From: Eleusine coracana subsp. coracana
Lineage: Eukaryota; Streptophyta; Magnoliopsida; Poales; Poaceae
NCBI GenBank assembly: GCA_032690845.1
Contig: CM064426.1
Span: 43,726,508-43,790,507 of the forward strand
Direction of reading: 5' to 3'
Length of the DNA stretch: 64,000 bases
The position numbers and the translations under genes are program-made. A model generated the notes under the pieces. That model made no database searches. It was given only the letters and a program-made list of their open reading frames with translations, and was not told the origin of the DNA. Positions 37,800-48,300 of the stretch are shown here, piece after piece. The first letter of the stretch is position 1. Every line of letters starts with the position of its first letter.

Positions 37800-38396
37800 G
37801 GAAAAATCGACAGGCCCACCCCGGTAATCTGCACTAGAGTAAAGTGAATCCCCCAGATGGCGCATGTAGATTTTCGAGTCAATAAGCTTCTTAGAATATA
37901 GAGGTTTATATGAGTGAAGTCTGACGTCTTCACACATCTTTAAAGGTACAAACTTCAAGACGTGTTGGAAAATTGCCAAGACTTTGTTAAGTCGTAAAAC
38001 TTTGTCTGGTCCAGGGTAGATCTATCTAAGGAATAAAAATACAGCAGAAAAGAAAAGATGAAGTTGTCAAGGTTCCAGCTGTAACAATGACAGTGATTTC
38101 TTTTCCTCGAGGTGCAAAGAATGGTACCAGGATCAGGTATCCGGGTGAAACAGTTTTGCAGGGTCAGTATCATTCCTGCTTTGTGACTGACGAGTCCAAC
38201 AACAGAAACAAGAAGAAATTACCTCCAACTTAATTACAGAAAGTCAGGAAAAATTATCGTGTGGAGTAGAGAGACCAGAAACCGAAAAAAAAACTGGAAA
38301 CTGTACTACCAACTATGAATGACAATTACATACTCTGCCTCTCCTGCAACCAGTGCCGCCGACCAAACGAATGGTTGAGCCACACGCTCAATCTGT
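37800..38396. other. Intergenic stretch, likely gamma remnant and PGG gene 3' region
   Basis: About 600 bp with no recognisable domain. Two overlapping minus-strand frames near 37720-38170 (70-85 codons) have no motif I can name. The last ~100 bp before the PGG gene stop codon is likely its 3' untranslated region; no clear polyadenylation signal is visible. Confidence 0.4.
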
Positions 38397-40309
38397 CTAT
38401 GCCGGGAGCTCAGCGCCATTGTGTCCGTTTGCTGTCTGTGCCGGGATCCCATTCCCAACGCCATTCTGTCCGTTTGACTGAGAGGCAGAGGAGGCCACAG
38501 CTGACCTTGTACAGAACCTGCTGAAGCACGAGAGAACCACATGGATGACAAAGTACCCGAGCACGGCGATCACGAGCGCGGTAACGTATCCTGATGTCTT
38601 CCATGATCTGCTGGAGCCAGCCGCGTAGGCGATCAGGAGCCCGAGGAGATCGAGCACGATGGTCAGGTTCATCACCGTGAGCCACCACCTCGCCTTGTGC
38701 AGAGTCTCCGGCAGCAGGAGGACGATCACCACTACGGAAGCCACAAAGGAGACAGAGTTGCTGTAGAAGAAGGCGAGGTACCGTGGGTGGTCGTTGTCGT
38801 GCATAATTGGGTTGCCGGCGGCGCGCCCGACGCCGTCATCCTGCCAGACTCCACCCGGCGGTTGGAGACCAGATTGGTAGGTGACGCTGGCCACCAGGAT
38901 CCCGAGCAACATCAGATACTTGCGCTTGGCGTGTATCTTCTTCTCTTTGGCCTTTTCAGTCTCTGTTTCCTTCGAGGTAGAGGACTCCTTTGTTCCAGCC
39001 TCAGCTGTCGTGGCCCTGTCGATGTCAGTCCCTGTTTCCTGAGGGACAGAGCATTCCTTTGCTCCACCGTCGGCACTCGTGACCATTTCGATGTCAGACT
39101 CTGTTTCCATGGGGGCAGAGTAATCCTCTGTTCCACCGTTGGCACTCCTGACCATTTCGATGTCACTCTCTGTTTCCTTAGTGGCAGAGGATTCGTCTGT
39201 TTGAACATTGCCACTTTCGATGTCAGTGTCTGTCTCCTTTGGAGCAGAGGACTCTTCTGTTGCAGCGTTGGCACTCCTCACCATTTCGACGAGGTCAGTG
39301 TTTGGAGCTCTGGGCGATGTGTTGTTATTCAGGGCATCCTCCTCCTGTTTTCTCTTATAGATGACCAGAAGCACAATAACCAGCACTGCCACCAAGACTA
39401 GGACGACGCCCGCCAGCGCGAAGATGTAGAAGGACGTTTTGATGTGCTGCGTGCTGCCGGCGGCGTAGGCGCCCACGAGCCCGAACATGCCCGCCGCCGT
39501 GCAAACCGACAGCGCGTTGCTGCGTATTGCCGGCCTGTAGAGGTTCTTGTTGACGAGCAGTATGATGAGGGCGATGGATAGCATGAAGCTCACCGAGTTG
39601 CAGTAGAAGAAGGCCTTGTAACGCCTCGGGAAGTTGGACAGGAGGACCGGGTCGCCGGCGTGGTTCCCCGACATGTCGGCGTTGAGAAGAAAGCTGCTTG
39701 GCGGTGTCAGCCCGGCCTGGTAGGTGATTGTCGCGGCGAGGATAGCAAAGAGCAGCAGCCGCTTGCGCCTCTTCTCCAGCAAATCGTTCACTTCCTTGAG
39801 CTTCTCGAGGAAGGTCGGGTCGTAGGCTCTGGCGTGGATGTCCTCGTGGTCCAGCGTGAAGAGCACGACGTGGATGACGACGTATACCAGGACAACGCCG
39901 GCCAGGGCCATGGCGTTCATGGACGTGTGCACGTCTCGGCAGCTTCCCGCGGCGTAGGCGCCGATGAGGCCGAACAGGTCCAGGATCATGGCGGCCTCGA
40001 GCGCATTGTGCCGGTGCAGAGTGTTCTTCCGAACCAGGACGATGGCCACCAGCGAGGCCACGAAGGCCACCGAGTTGCAGTAGTAGAACACCTTGAACCG
40101 CCTCGGGTTCGTGGTCAGGAGGATCGGGTCGCCGGCTTTGTACCCCGTGCCGTCGTCCTGCCAGAGGCCACCCGGTGGGTTAAGGCCTGCTTGGTAGGTG
40201 ATGGCCGCTGCGAGAGTCGCCAGCAGCAGGACGAGGGAGCGGGCCTGCTCAATCGCCCGAGTCCGGTGTTGTCTCCGCTGGTCGCTGATACAATAAAATT
40301 AATTCAGGG

Positions 40310-40346
<37 letters not shown>

Positions 40347-41477
40347 TGGGATTTCAGTACCTACAATAATCTTGAGAGGAGAGAGAGAGGAACAAGAACG
40401 AAGGATGCGTCCATACCTTCCATTTGGATTGCTTATCTGCGAACCTTGTTGATTTTCTTCCCCCAAGCAGCGCGGCCTTGTTCTTCGCACCCAATCTGCT
40501 ACATCCTTACATATTTTCTCTAGTCGCTTCCACATCTCTGTCTTGCTAATCGCGGCACCGAAAAGCTTGACCGTGGCCGCCATAACGAGGACGGTAACCA
40601 GGACGGCGCCGATGAGGGCGTTTACGTAGACGGTGGTGTCCACCTCCCTGCAGCTCCCCGCGGAGTAGGCCGCGATGAGCCCGGAGAGCGCGACGAGGAT
40701 GAAGCCGTGGAGCAGGTACCAGCGCGGCCCGCGCACGTCGCGGAGCTTCTTGTCCAAGAGCAGGACGACGATGAGCAGCGAGGCGACGAAGGCCGTGGTG
40801 TTGCAGATGAAGAAGGCCTTGAGCCTCCGGTCGTGCTGGCCGCCCTTGAGCACGGCGTGGCCCGGGCGGTGGCCGTTCTCGGAGTTGTCCCAGAACCCGC
40901 CCGGCGCGCTGAGCCCGCCGAGGTATGTCACGCTGACGGCGAAGGTAGCCAGCAGCATCAGCACCTTACGCGGCCGCTCCAGGTCCGTGTTATCCTTCTC
41001 CTCCTTGGACCACGACGCGATCGTCAAGTTCGCCGCCACGTACGCGACGACCAAGGCCAGGAGGGCCAGCGAGAAGGCGGTGGTGAGGGCGTCGCGAATC
41101 GTGGCCGCGGCGTAGGCGCCCATGAGGCCGAGCAGGTCGAGGACCATTACCCCGCGAAGCGTGTGCAGCGTCAGCGGCGGGTTGGGCTTGCCCTGGTCGT
41201 GGAGCACGGAGAGGATGAGGATGAGGACGATGACCACCAGCGAGCACGCGAAGGCCGTCGCGTTTGAGTAGAAGAACACCAGGTAGCGGGGGTAGCTCGT
41301 GTTGCGGATGATCGGGTCGCCGGCGAGGTGGTCATCGGTCGTGTCCTGCCACACGCCGCCGGGGGGGTTGAACGCCGCCGAGTAGGTCACCGTGGCCACC
41401 AGTGTGGCGAGCAACAGGAGGTACTTGCGCAGGCTGTACTCCCACGGGTCGCCCTTGTCGGACTTCGGCTTCGCCAT
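38397..41477 (-). CDS. Five-PGG-domain membrane protein (two exons)
   Basis: Host gene in two exons: exon 1 41477-40417, intron 40416-40285 (GT donor in GGAAG|GTATGG, acceptor TATCAG|CGAC), exon 2 40284-38397. The phase joins exactly and gives about 981 residues. The PGG domain (PF13962) occurs five times, each starting with a Lys/Arg-rich start, a hydrophobic LLLATLVATVTY-like helix and NPPGGVWQD, then a second helix FFYSNAxAFxxSLVVIVLL. Approximate residues: 14-90, 165-240, 370-440, 525-600 and 808-890. The fourth has PPSS in place of PPGG. Most are followed by further membrane helices with GLxGAYAAGS. No ankyrin repeats are present, although PGG domains usually follow them. Residues ~686-805 form an acidic Ser/Glu/Thr linker of imperfect 25-30-residue repeats. 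An upstream Met at 41552 would add 25 residues, but the TATA-like TAATAAATAT at 41551-41560 overlaps it, favouring 41477. Function unknown; likely multi-pass membrane. Confidence 0.85.
38925..39290 (-). repeat. Coding minisatellite: acidic Ser/Thr/Glu linker
   Basis: Within the PGG gene, four to five imperfect repeats encode variants of SSAPKETESDIEMVxSANGG. The DNA copies are recognisable by repeated CTGTTTCC, GATGTCA, GCAGAG and CACCATTTCGA. Lengths remain multiples of three, so the frame is kept. It links PGG domains 4 and 5. Confidence 0.75.
40305..40345. repeat. Poly-G tract in the PGG gene intron
   Basis: GGGGGAG followed by 33 consecutive G (40313-40345) on the plus strand, i.e. a C-run 60-100 bp downstream of the splice donor on the coding strand, inside the 132-bp intron. 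If unspliced it would be read as polyproline and then stop. Length is likely polymorphic and hard to sequence, so the count is uncertain. Confidence 0.85.
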
Positions 41478-41550
41478 GGCCGGAGCGCCGGCCTCGCCCG
41501 AGCACAGCACGGATGATGCTGCTTCTGCTGACTTAGCAATTCGGGTGAGC

Positions 41551-41560
41551 ATATTTATTA
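41551..41560 (-). promoter_or_regulatory. Possible TATA element of the PGG gene
   Basis: Minus strand TAATAAATAT lies 75-85 bp upstream of the preferred start codon at 41477. It is the best TATA-like motif close to the gene. Weak evidence only. Confidence 0.35.
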
Positions 41561-41692
41561 TTGCCTTGCGGAGGAGTAAGCTGCTCTGCTTTGATTATTC
41601 TTTTCATTTTTTTATTTTTATTTTTGGTTTGGGCGACGACTTGACCACGCGTGCCAAGCCGCCGCTGCTCTGCTGGCATGTCGCGGAAGGTG

Positions 41693-41717
41693 CCCCCCCC
41701 CCCCCCCCCCCCCCCCC
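41693..41717. repeat. Poly-C tract upstream of the PGG gene
   Basis: Run of 25 C on the plus strand (poly-G on the gene's strand) about 215 bp upstream of the preferred start codon, in the presumed promoter region. Together with the intronic tract this gives two homopolymer G/C runs at one gene. Confidence 0.85.
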
Positions 41718-42068
41718 TGCCGCGATGGTTCTCTCTCCGTCGTTGACCGGAGACGACGGCAACTGCTCAAGGTCTCCGCCTCCCACTCTCAGAACCGTGT
41801 TGGCTTTTTGCTAGCAGCTCGAATCGTCCCTGGATTCGCACTGCATTGGTAGGACCGTAAACAGGTTGCTGATAGGGATGGCCCTGTCGACATTTGATTT
41901 TTGGGTAATACTGATGTTATTAGTAAGATATTCATCATTAGGTCTGCTTCACGTCTCTTTTTGGTCTCTATGTACAAGTTGGGGCTATGTTGTAGAAAAG
42001 GTCTCCGGCCTTTGCATACAATAATTGGCGAATAAAAAAGAAGATCTCCATTTGGATTATAGAATACA

Positions 42069-42098
42069 CTAGCAAAATATCTGTACGTTGCTATGGGT
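42069..42098 (-). mobile_element. Helitron-like 3' terminus (minus strand)
   Basis: The minus strand reads CCCATAGCAACGTACAG, then ATATTTTGCTAGT. This matches the plant Helitron 3' pattern of a short GC hairpin (CCCGTAGCAACGCACGGG type, here decayed) about ten bases before a terminal CTAG followed by T. The body would extend to the right; no 5' TC end could be assigned with certainty and there is no RepHel gene, so any element is non-autonomous. Confidence 0.5.
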
Positions 42099-43424
42099 TT
42101 TAAAAAATAAAATACTCTTTATAATTTAAACGTCAATTATTTATACAATATAATTATTAATATTTTTTATATGAAACATCATATTTATATTATTATTAGT
42201 GTTTTTAGTATACCATTTTATATGTCAATTTTTCTATTATTTTTCACTATATTTTTATTATAAATATTTTTTTTATCTTTAATGTTAACGATTTTCAGAT
42301 ATAGTGTCGTTTAAGTGTTATGTTACAAAATTAAGTGAAATAATATTAAAAAAAATTTAATATGAGTAGTACCGATATGAAGCCCAATTCACCATACAAA
42401 GAGGGATTCTCATAAGCTCATGACATCTACAAGACACCACTGGACCTCTATGAAGTTTTATCGATATAAAAAATTAATTCACGCAGAATAGAAACAACAC
42501 TGAATTGTGATATAATTTTAGACTTGAAAACATGCTCTAATGAGAAAAGTTAAACCATAAAAGTTGTAGATCTCGTCAAGACCTTTTTGGAACATATGTG
42601 AATCATATTAATTGGGTTTTGGAGGTAGGAGATATAGACCTAGCACAGAGACCTGTGTAGAGGAGTCCGAATGAGAACAAATATTTTTGCATCGTAATGT
42701 TGGAACCCAAACCGGCGGAATCTTGACTTACATTGAATATCAAAGTTATAAAACTTTTTGAGGGTTACCCGATAGAGTCCGGATTTGCCTCATTTGAACT
42801 CCTAATGAGGGATTTATGATTTTTTGAATTCGATGCTTCGTATAAAAGGTACCAAACCGATTTGGATTCAATCTCTAACTTTATGAGTTTGTATTCAGAC
42901 CAACACTAAAATACAGGGTAGACGGACTCACCTAAATTAATAAGGTGTATAGATACAAAGCTTATGCTACAGCGGTCAACCATTCTTGTAAAAATAGGCC
43001 GTGTTCGATGTGTTGGTCACGCTTAACCAGATTAACTTCGGTCCACCCTGAAACTTTTAGTCATGTTTGGATTGGACGATGATATCTCAGCTACCGATTA
43101 AAATTGTCTTGAACATTCTGCAGTTGATAAACAACTTAGCGACGGAATCATTCGCTTTGCAGTTGGCCGGGCTGCGAGCGTGATAGGTATGAGATGCCAC
43201 AATAAAAAAAATTATTACATGCCAGTCATCGGTTAAACTTCTTCCCAGATCCGCTAGTAAAACCAATTTCTCTTATATGTCATTGCTTTTAAAACCCTAT
43301 CACTTACATGTCACTATTAACTATTTAATTCTTTGCTACATAATTAGCAAGAGACGATTACTAAAATTTTGTGTATGTTTGAAACAAGCAGTTTTAAAAT
43401 AACTGACATATTTTAGTTATTTAT

Positions 43425-43446
43425 GCCCACGCGGTTCCACGGGCTA
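43425..43446 (+). mobile_element. Helitron-like hairpin end 1
   Basis: GCCCACGCGGTTCCACGGGC followed by TAGT, so CTAG|T lies right after a hairpin with GCCC/GGGC stem. Two related copies follow at 43520 and 43747. Likely the 3' end of a small non-autonomous element. The hairpin sits directly on CTAG rather than ~10 bases before it, so classification is tentative. Confidence 0.4.
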
Positions 43447-43519
43447 GTAAACAAAGAATAAGAATTAAAAAAGATATATTGACAACTAATTTAATAATTG
43501 AAATATAAAGAAGATATAT

Positions 43520-43541
43520 GCCCATACGGTTCCACGGGCTG
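43520..43541 (+). mobile_element. Helitron-like hairpin end 2 (decayed)
   Basis: GCCCATACGGTTCCACGGGC then TGGG; same hairpin as at 43425 but the CTAG is changed to CTGG, so it is a decayed relative. AAGATATAT precedes it, as in neighbouring copies. Confidence 0.35.
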
Positions 43542-43746
43542 GGAAAAAGTAATTGAAAAATAAAGAAGATATATTTTTGTTATTTATGCCTCAGGAAGAA
43601 AAATAAGAATCACTATACTTCAACATAAGTAAAAACATATTTGACTATACACAAATATAGTAATGTCTGTTATTTTAAAGTTATTCGAATCTCAGATACA
43701 AAATTTTACAATTGCTCATTTGTGGCTATAATAACTAGTAAATTTT

Positions 43747-43769
43747 GCCCATGCGGTTCCACAGGCTAG
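43747..43769 (+). mobile_element. Helitron-like hairpin end 3
   Basis: GCCCATGCGGTTCCACAGGC followed by TAGTAAACAA, again giving CTAG|T. The downstream TAGTAAACAA also follows the copy at 43425, suggesting a duplicated short element of about 320 bp or nested insertion. Confidence 0.4.
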
Positions 43770-44141
43770 TAAACAACTAATAGATGTATGTTCATATAAT
43801 TTAATAACATTATAGTTTGTTAACCGACCCAACTATTAAAAGATGTTAGATATACAACTCAGTCGAAGCCAATAGAAAGATTCAGTGTGTTCACAAGTAA
43901 TAGATGCTACCTGTAGAATATGGTATGATGCCCTCGGTGTTGTTGTGTTCACAACTAACAAATGGGGTGTAGTCACAAATGAATATGTGGTGTAGTGATA
44001 ACGGAGTTCGAATCTTTGCGGGTGCACTTAGTCGCGTAGCGTGCAGAAAAATGACGTGACTTGCGACAGACGGGCAGGGTTCCAGACGTGATAAAGAACT
44101 TTTTTGCTATTTTATTTGATTCTTTTATAATTTAAATTTTA

Positions 44142-44170
44142 CAGAGTGTTTTTTGACACTTGGCAAAGTC
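44142..44170. mobile_element. CACTA-type (En/Spm) subterminal remnant
   Basis: CAGAGTGTTTTTTGACACT followed by TGGCAAAG closely resembles the GAGTGTTTTTTGACACTCGGCAAAG motif of grass CACTA elements. Further decayed matches (CTTTGTCATGTGCCCGATAT, GGCACACGG-like) follow to about 44230. No terminal CACTA or transposase is visible. Confidence 0.55.
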
Positions 44171-45039
44171 TTTGTCATGTGCCCGATATAAGGCCCACGG
44201 TAAAGCCGGCTTTGTTGACGATATTTTTGCCCAGATGTGATTCCATATAGTGGGGTCTATCTATCTGATAGTGATTGCTAGAATGGTTACAGGATCTCTA
44301 GAAATAGAGAGCTCATAGAAGCAAATGAATATGGCTTCAATGATAATGAACAAGATATGGAGTCAGTTAGAGTACATGTTTGTCCCATATTCTTTGGAAA
44401 TATGCTCTAAGAGCTAGGAAGACGTTCTAATGAAAATGATTTAATGTCCCATATTCTACTTTTCTGGTGTAAGAAGGGGTAGAGAAAATGCTTGATTACT
44501 TTGGATGCTATCCCAAGTAGAGCATATTTCCAAAATAAAAGATATGTATGCACAAGGGTGATGTACAAGGGTATGCACAAGGGTGATGTAGATTTAAAAT
44601 AAAAGATATGTTTCCATACCCGGTGATTGAATTTGCGCTTATCTCTCATTCACTTTTTTCAGTCATTTGATATTGATCCAACAATCTAGATTTTTATTCA
44701 TTTGTGTAAAAAATATATTTTGTGAAGAAACAAAAAAAGTTTCACCTAATAACTGATTGTTCTAGCAGTAAAGTTTTATTGTTCCAGTAGTACATTTTCA
44801 TGGTTTTAGTTGTGTAATTTTATTGTTGCAAAAATGTGACTGAACCAATTGCCATATGTTTCCGGTATATAGAAAAACAACGAATAAACTCGGCAACATC
44901 GTTCTTCTAGGTTATTGTTTTTGGGATTAGCGATATTGTATTGCAACTTTGGTATGCGTTTGGTAGTACAAATAAAGTTGGAACCAAAGTGCTTTCAGTC
45001 ATAAGCATGAGTTATGGTGGCAGGCTTGATCGTGATGCA

Positions 45040-45338
45040 ATCTGCTTAAATTGTCTTGTAGCCTCCTTGTGGATCAAGTGCGGTGTGAAGCCTTGAACTA
45101 CTTACCCATGTGGGAAGACAAAGACAAGATTATCCTATTTTATATAGTGTCCCTATAAAATAATGTGGGAAGCGATGCCTTGCCCTCAACATGCCTGTGT
45201 GTTAATATAGATGAGAATAGCCCTCATCGTGGCATGTACAACAAGGAAATAATCAGCCAGATCGTCTACAACAAATAAGATCAAATCAGATAGGATCTCT
45301 ATCCTATTCTACCAATGATACAATTCTATATTTCAACA
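45040..45338 (-). repeat. 3' LTR of copia element delta (approximate)
   Basis: Minus strand: TTGATGGAGGG (polypurine tract) then TGTTGAAATATAGAATTG, the LTR start at 45338. A TATA-like TATATAAAATAGG lies at 45135-45147. The far end cannot be fixed because the 5' LTR partner is missing; 45040 is a guess from typical lengths. The start is firm, the end is not. Confidence 0.55.
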
Positions 45339-48300
45339 CCCTCCATCAATTTCAAATGTCCTAAGTTGAGATTGCGCCTAAAATTTACCATCTGCCAAGC
45401 TGTTTGTGCTTTGGTGAAACCATTTGCAAGTTGGTCCACTGATGATATGAATCTGATATCAAGTAGCTTATTTGCTACTCGCTCTCTCACAAAGTGATAA
45501 TCAATCTCCACATGTTTCATTCTATTGTGAAACACAGGATTAGATGAAGAATAGGTTGGACCTAAATTGTCACACCATAACACTGCTGCTCTTGGTTGAG
45601 GTACCTCCAGTTCCTTAAGTATGGTATGTACCCAAATAATCTTTGCGGTTGCATTGGCCAATGATTTGTACTCTGCCTTAGTGCTCGACCTTGACACAGT
45701 GGGCTGTTTTCTAGCACTCCATGAGATCAAGTTTGAGCCAAGATAAACTACAAAACCACCAGTGGAACGTCGATCATCAGGGCATCCTCCCCAATCTGCA
45801 TCGAAGAAGGCACTTACAAGTATTGACTTGCTCTTTGTGAATTTCAATCCTATGTCAACCGTCCCTTGAACATACATTAAAATCCTTTTAACGACAGTTA
45901 TGAGGATGCTAGTAGGTGCATGCAAGAACTGACATACTTTGTTGACAGCAAAGGAAAGATCTGGTCTGGTCAGTATAAGATATTGCAATGCTCCCACTAA
46001 GCTTCTGTATTTGGTTCCTTCTGTAGAGTCAAGTGGGTGGCCATCATGAAGAGAATATTTCTCACAAACAGGAAGAGGTGTAGTTGATGGTTTACACTTC
46101 TACATGCCGACTCTAGGAATAATTTCTGATCCATAGTTTCTTTGATTGAGTAATATCCCATTTGATATATCATTTACCTCAATGCCAAGGAAGTAATGTA
46201 GCTTACCCAGATCCTTTAAAGCAAAATCTTCTCTAAGATCTGTTAGTAATGCTTCTACTGCCTCTGTGGAAGAGCTAGCCACTATAATGTCATCAACATG
46301 TACAAGGAAGTAGATAGTTACTTTCTTCTCCCTGTAGATAAATAGAGATGTGTCTCCTTTTTGATGTCGCAAAGCCAAGTTTTACCAATTTTGAACTAAG
46401 TCTAGCATACCAAGCTCTAGGGGCTTGTTTTAGTCCATAGATTGCCTTGTCTAGTTTGCATACATGATTAGGATGAGCTGAATCCTCATAGCCCGGGGGC
46501 TGTCTCATATATACTTCTTCATTTAACATACCATGTAGAAATGCATTATGAACATCTAGTTGTCTCAAACACCAGCCTCTAGATACTACTATAGACAATA
46601 TAATTCTGATAGTTATAGCCTTAACCACTGGGCTAAAAGTGTCTTCGTAATCAAGACCATAACTTTGTTTGAACCCTTTAGCCACTAGACGTGCCTTGTA
46701 CCTGTCCACAGATCCATCTGATCTTTTCTTGATTTTATAAAACCATTTTGAGTCTATAATGTTTCTTGCTTGATTTGATGGTACAAGATGATAGGTTTTG
46801 TTATTAATCAAGGCATTGCACTCTTGATTCATGGCCTCTCTCCATTTATCATCACTGAGTGCTTCTTGCAAAGTTTGTAGTTCTCCTGTTATACATACAC
46901 AACCATACCTAATAAAACCTTCAGGAGCTGGTTTAGGTTTTGAAATATTGTTCTGTAACCATGTTCTTGCTCATTGTTGTATTGGCTGATGATTCACCGT
47001 CGCACCAGGTTCTACTCGCTCTGCCACATCGGGTTCAGCAGCTTCTGCCAACACTTGATCAGCTGTAGAGGATCCGGCAGAACGTGCCGAGGAGACAGGC
47101 GAGATCGCAGACCGATCCGAGGAAGATGCCGGCATAGGTGAATCACCCTCGGGATTGGTGCCTGGATCACCTGTGGATGCCGAATCCATGGTATGTGCTA
47201 ATGCAAACATATTATTGACGGTGGTTTCTGCAACATTAGTGACATCATTGGAAGAATTAAGCGTATGATTATCTATTAGACTACTCCCAGGGACAGGAAC
47301 CAATGTTGGGTGTAGGAGTGTGAGTTCAGACCAAAGTCGTGCACCGGCATTTGCATGAAGAAAAGCAAAAGGAAAAATAGTTTCATCGAATACAACATCC
47401 GGTGACACATAGATGCGCCTAGTTTCTATATCGAGGCATCTGTATCATTTGTGAAGGTTGCTGTAACCAACAAAAGCACACCGTTTTGATCTGAATGCTA
47501 ATTTATGTGTGTTGTTTGGTCAAAGGTTCGGCCAACAGGCACAACCAAATGTGCGTAAGAAGGAATAATCTGGTTTTGCACCATGAAGTTTTTCAAGTGG
47601 TGTGTCATACCCAATGACTCAAGAAGGTGTGCGATTTATAAGATATACAACTGTGGAAAAAGCCTCTTCGCAATATTTGAGTGGCATAGATGCATGAGCA
47701 AGCAAGGAAAGTCCAACTTCTACTATATGCCTGTGTTTCCTTTCAGTGAAGCCATTTTGCTGGTGTCTGTGAGGGCAAGAAACCAGGTGAGAAATGCCAA
47801 TGCGAGAGAAAAAAATAGTTCAAGCGTTGATATTCCCCACCCCAGTCTGTTTGAACTGTAAGGATTTTGGTATCAAAAAGGCGTTCAACATAATGCTGAA
47901 ATATATGAAATTTTTCAAAGACCTCAGGCTTGTTTTTCAACAAGTAAATTCAACTAAACTTGCTGAAATCATCGATAAAGCTTACATAGTAGTTTCTGCT
48001 ACCAACTAATGTAGAAGCAGAACGCCACACATATGAAAAAACGAGCTCCAAAGGAGCCTTGGACACACTACTGGATTTTGGGAAAGGTAGCTGATGACTC
48101 TTCCCTAGTTGACATGCATCGCACACTAGATCTTTATTGGGATCTGGAGAAAATTCTAACTTAGACCAACTCAAGACTTTATTGACTATGACACTTGAAG
48201 GGTGACCTAATCTACCGTGCCACCGAGACACCAAAGGCTTGGTCACACTAAGAACAACTTTATTTGAAGAGGAATGCTCCAGAGACGGCAAGGGATATAG

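Larger units (their letters stand above)
41990..45040. other. AT-rich intergenic region without genes
   Basis: About 3 kb with no supported gene. Open frames are short and lack motifs. Contents I can name are Helitron-like hairpin ends (42069, 43425, 43520 and 43747) and a CACTA-type scrap near 44142. The rest is AT-rich unique or decayed transposon sequence. GTATGCACAAGGGTGATGTA-like sequence is locally duplicated near 44550-44590. Confidence 0.6.

Noticed and set aside
38697..41267. Long plus-strand frames (up to 287 codons) antisense to the PGG gene
   Set aside because: Shadows of the GC-rich coding exons; they have no domains, and one ends in polyglycine from the intron G-run.
40299..41552. 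Separate shorter PGG gene ending in polyproline
   Set aside because: The last ~35 residues are intron read-through; splicing joins it in phase to the downstream exon.
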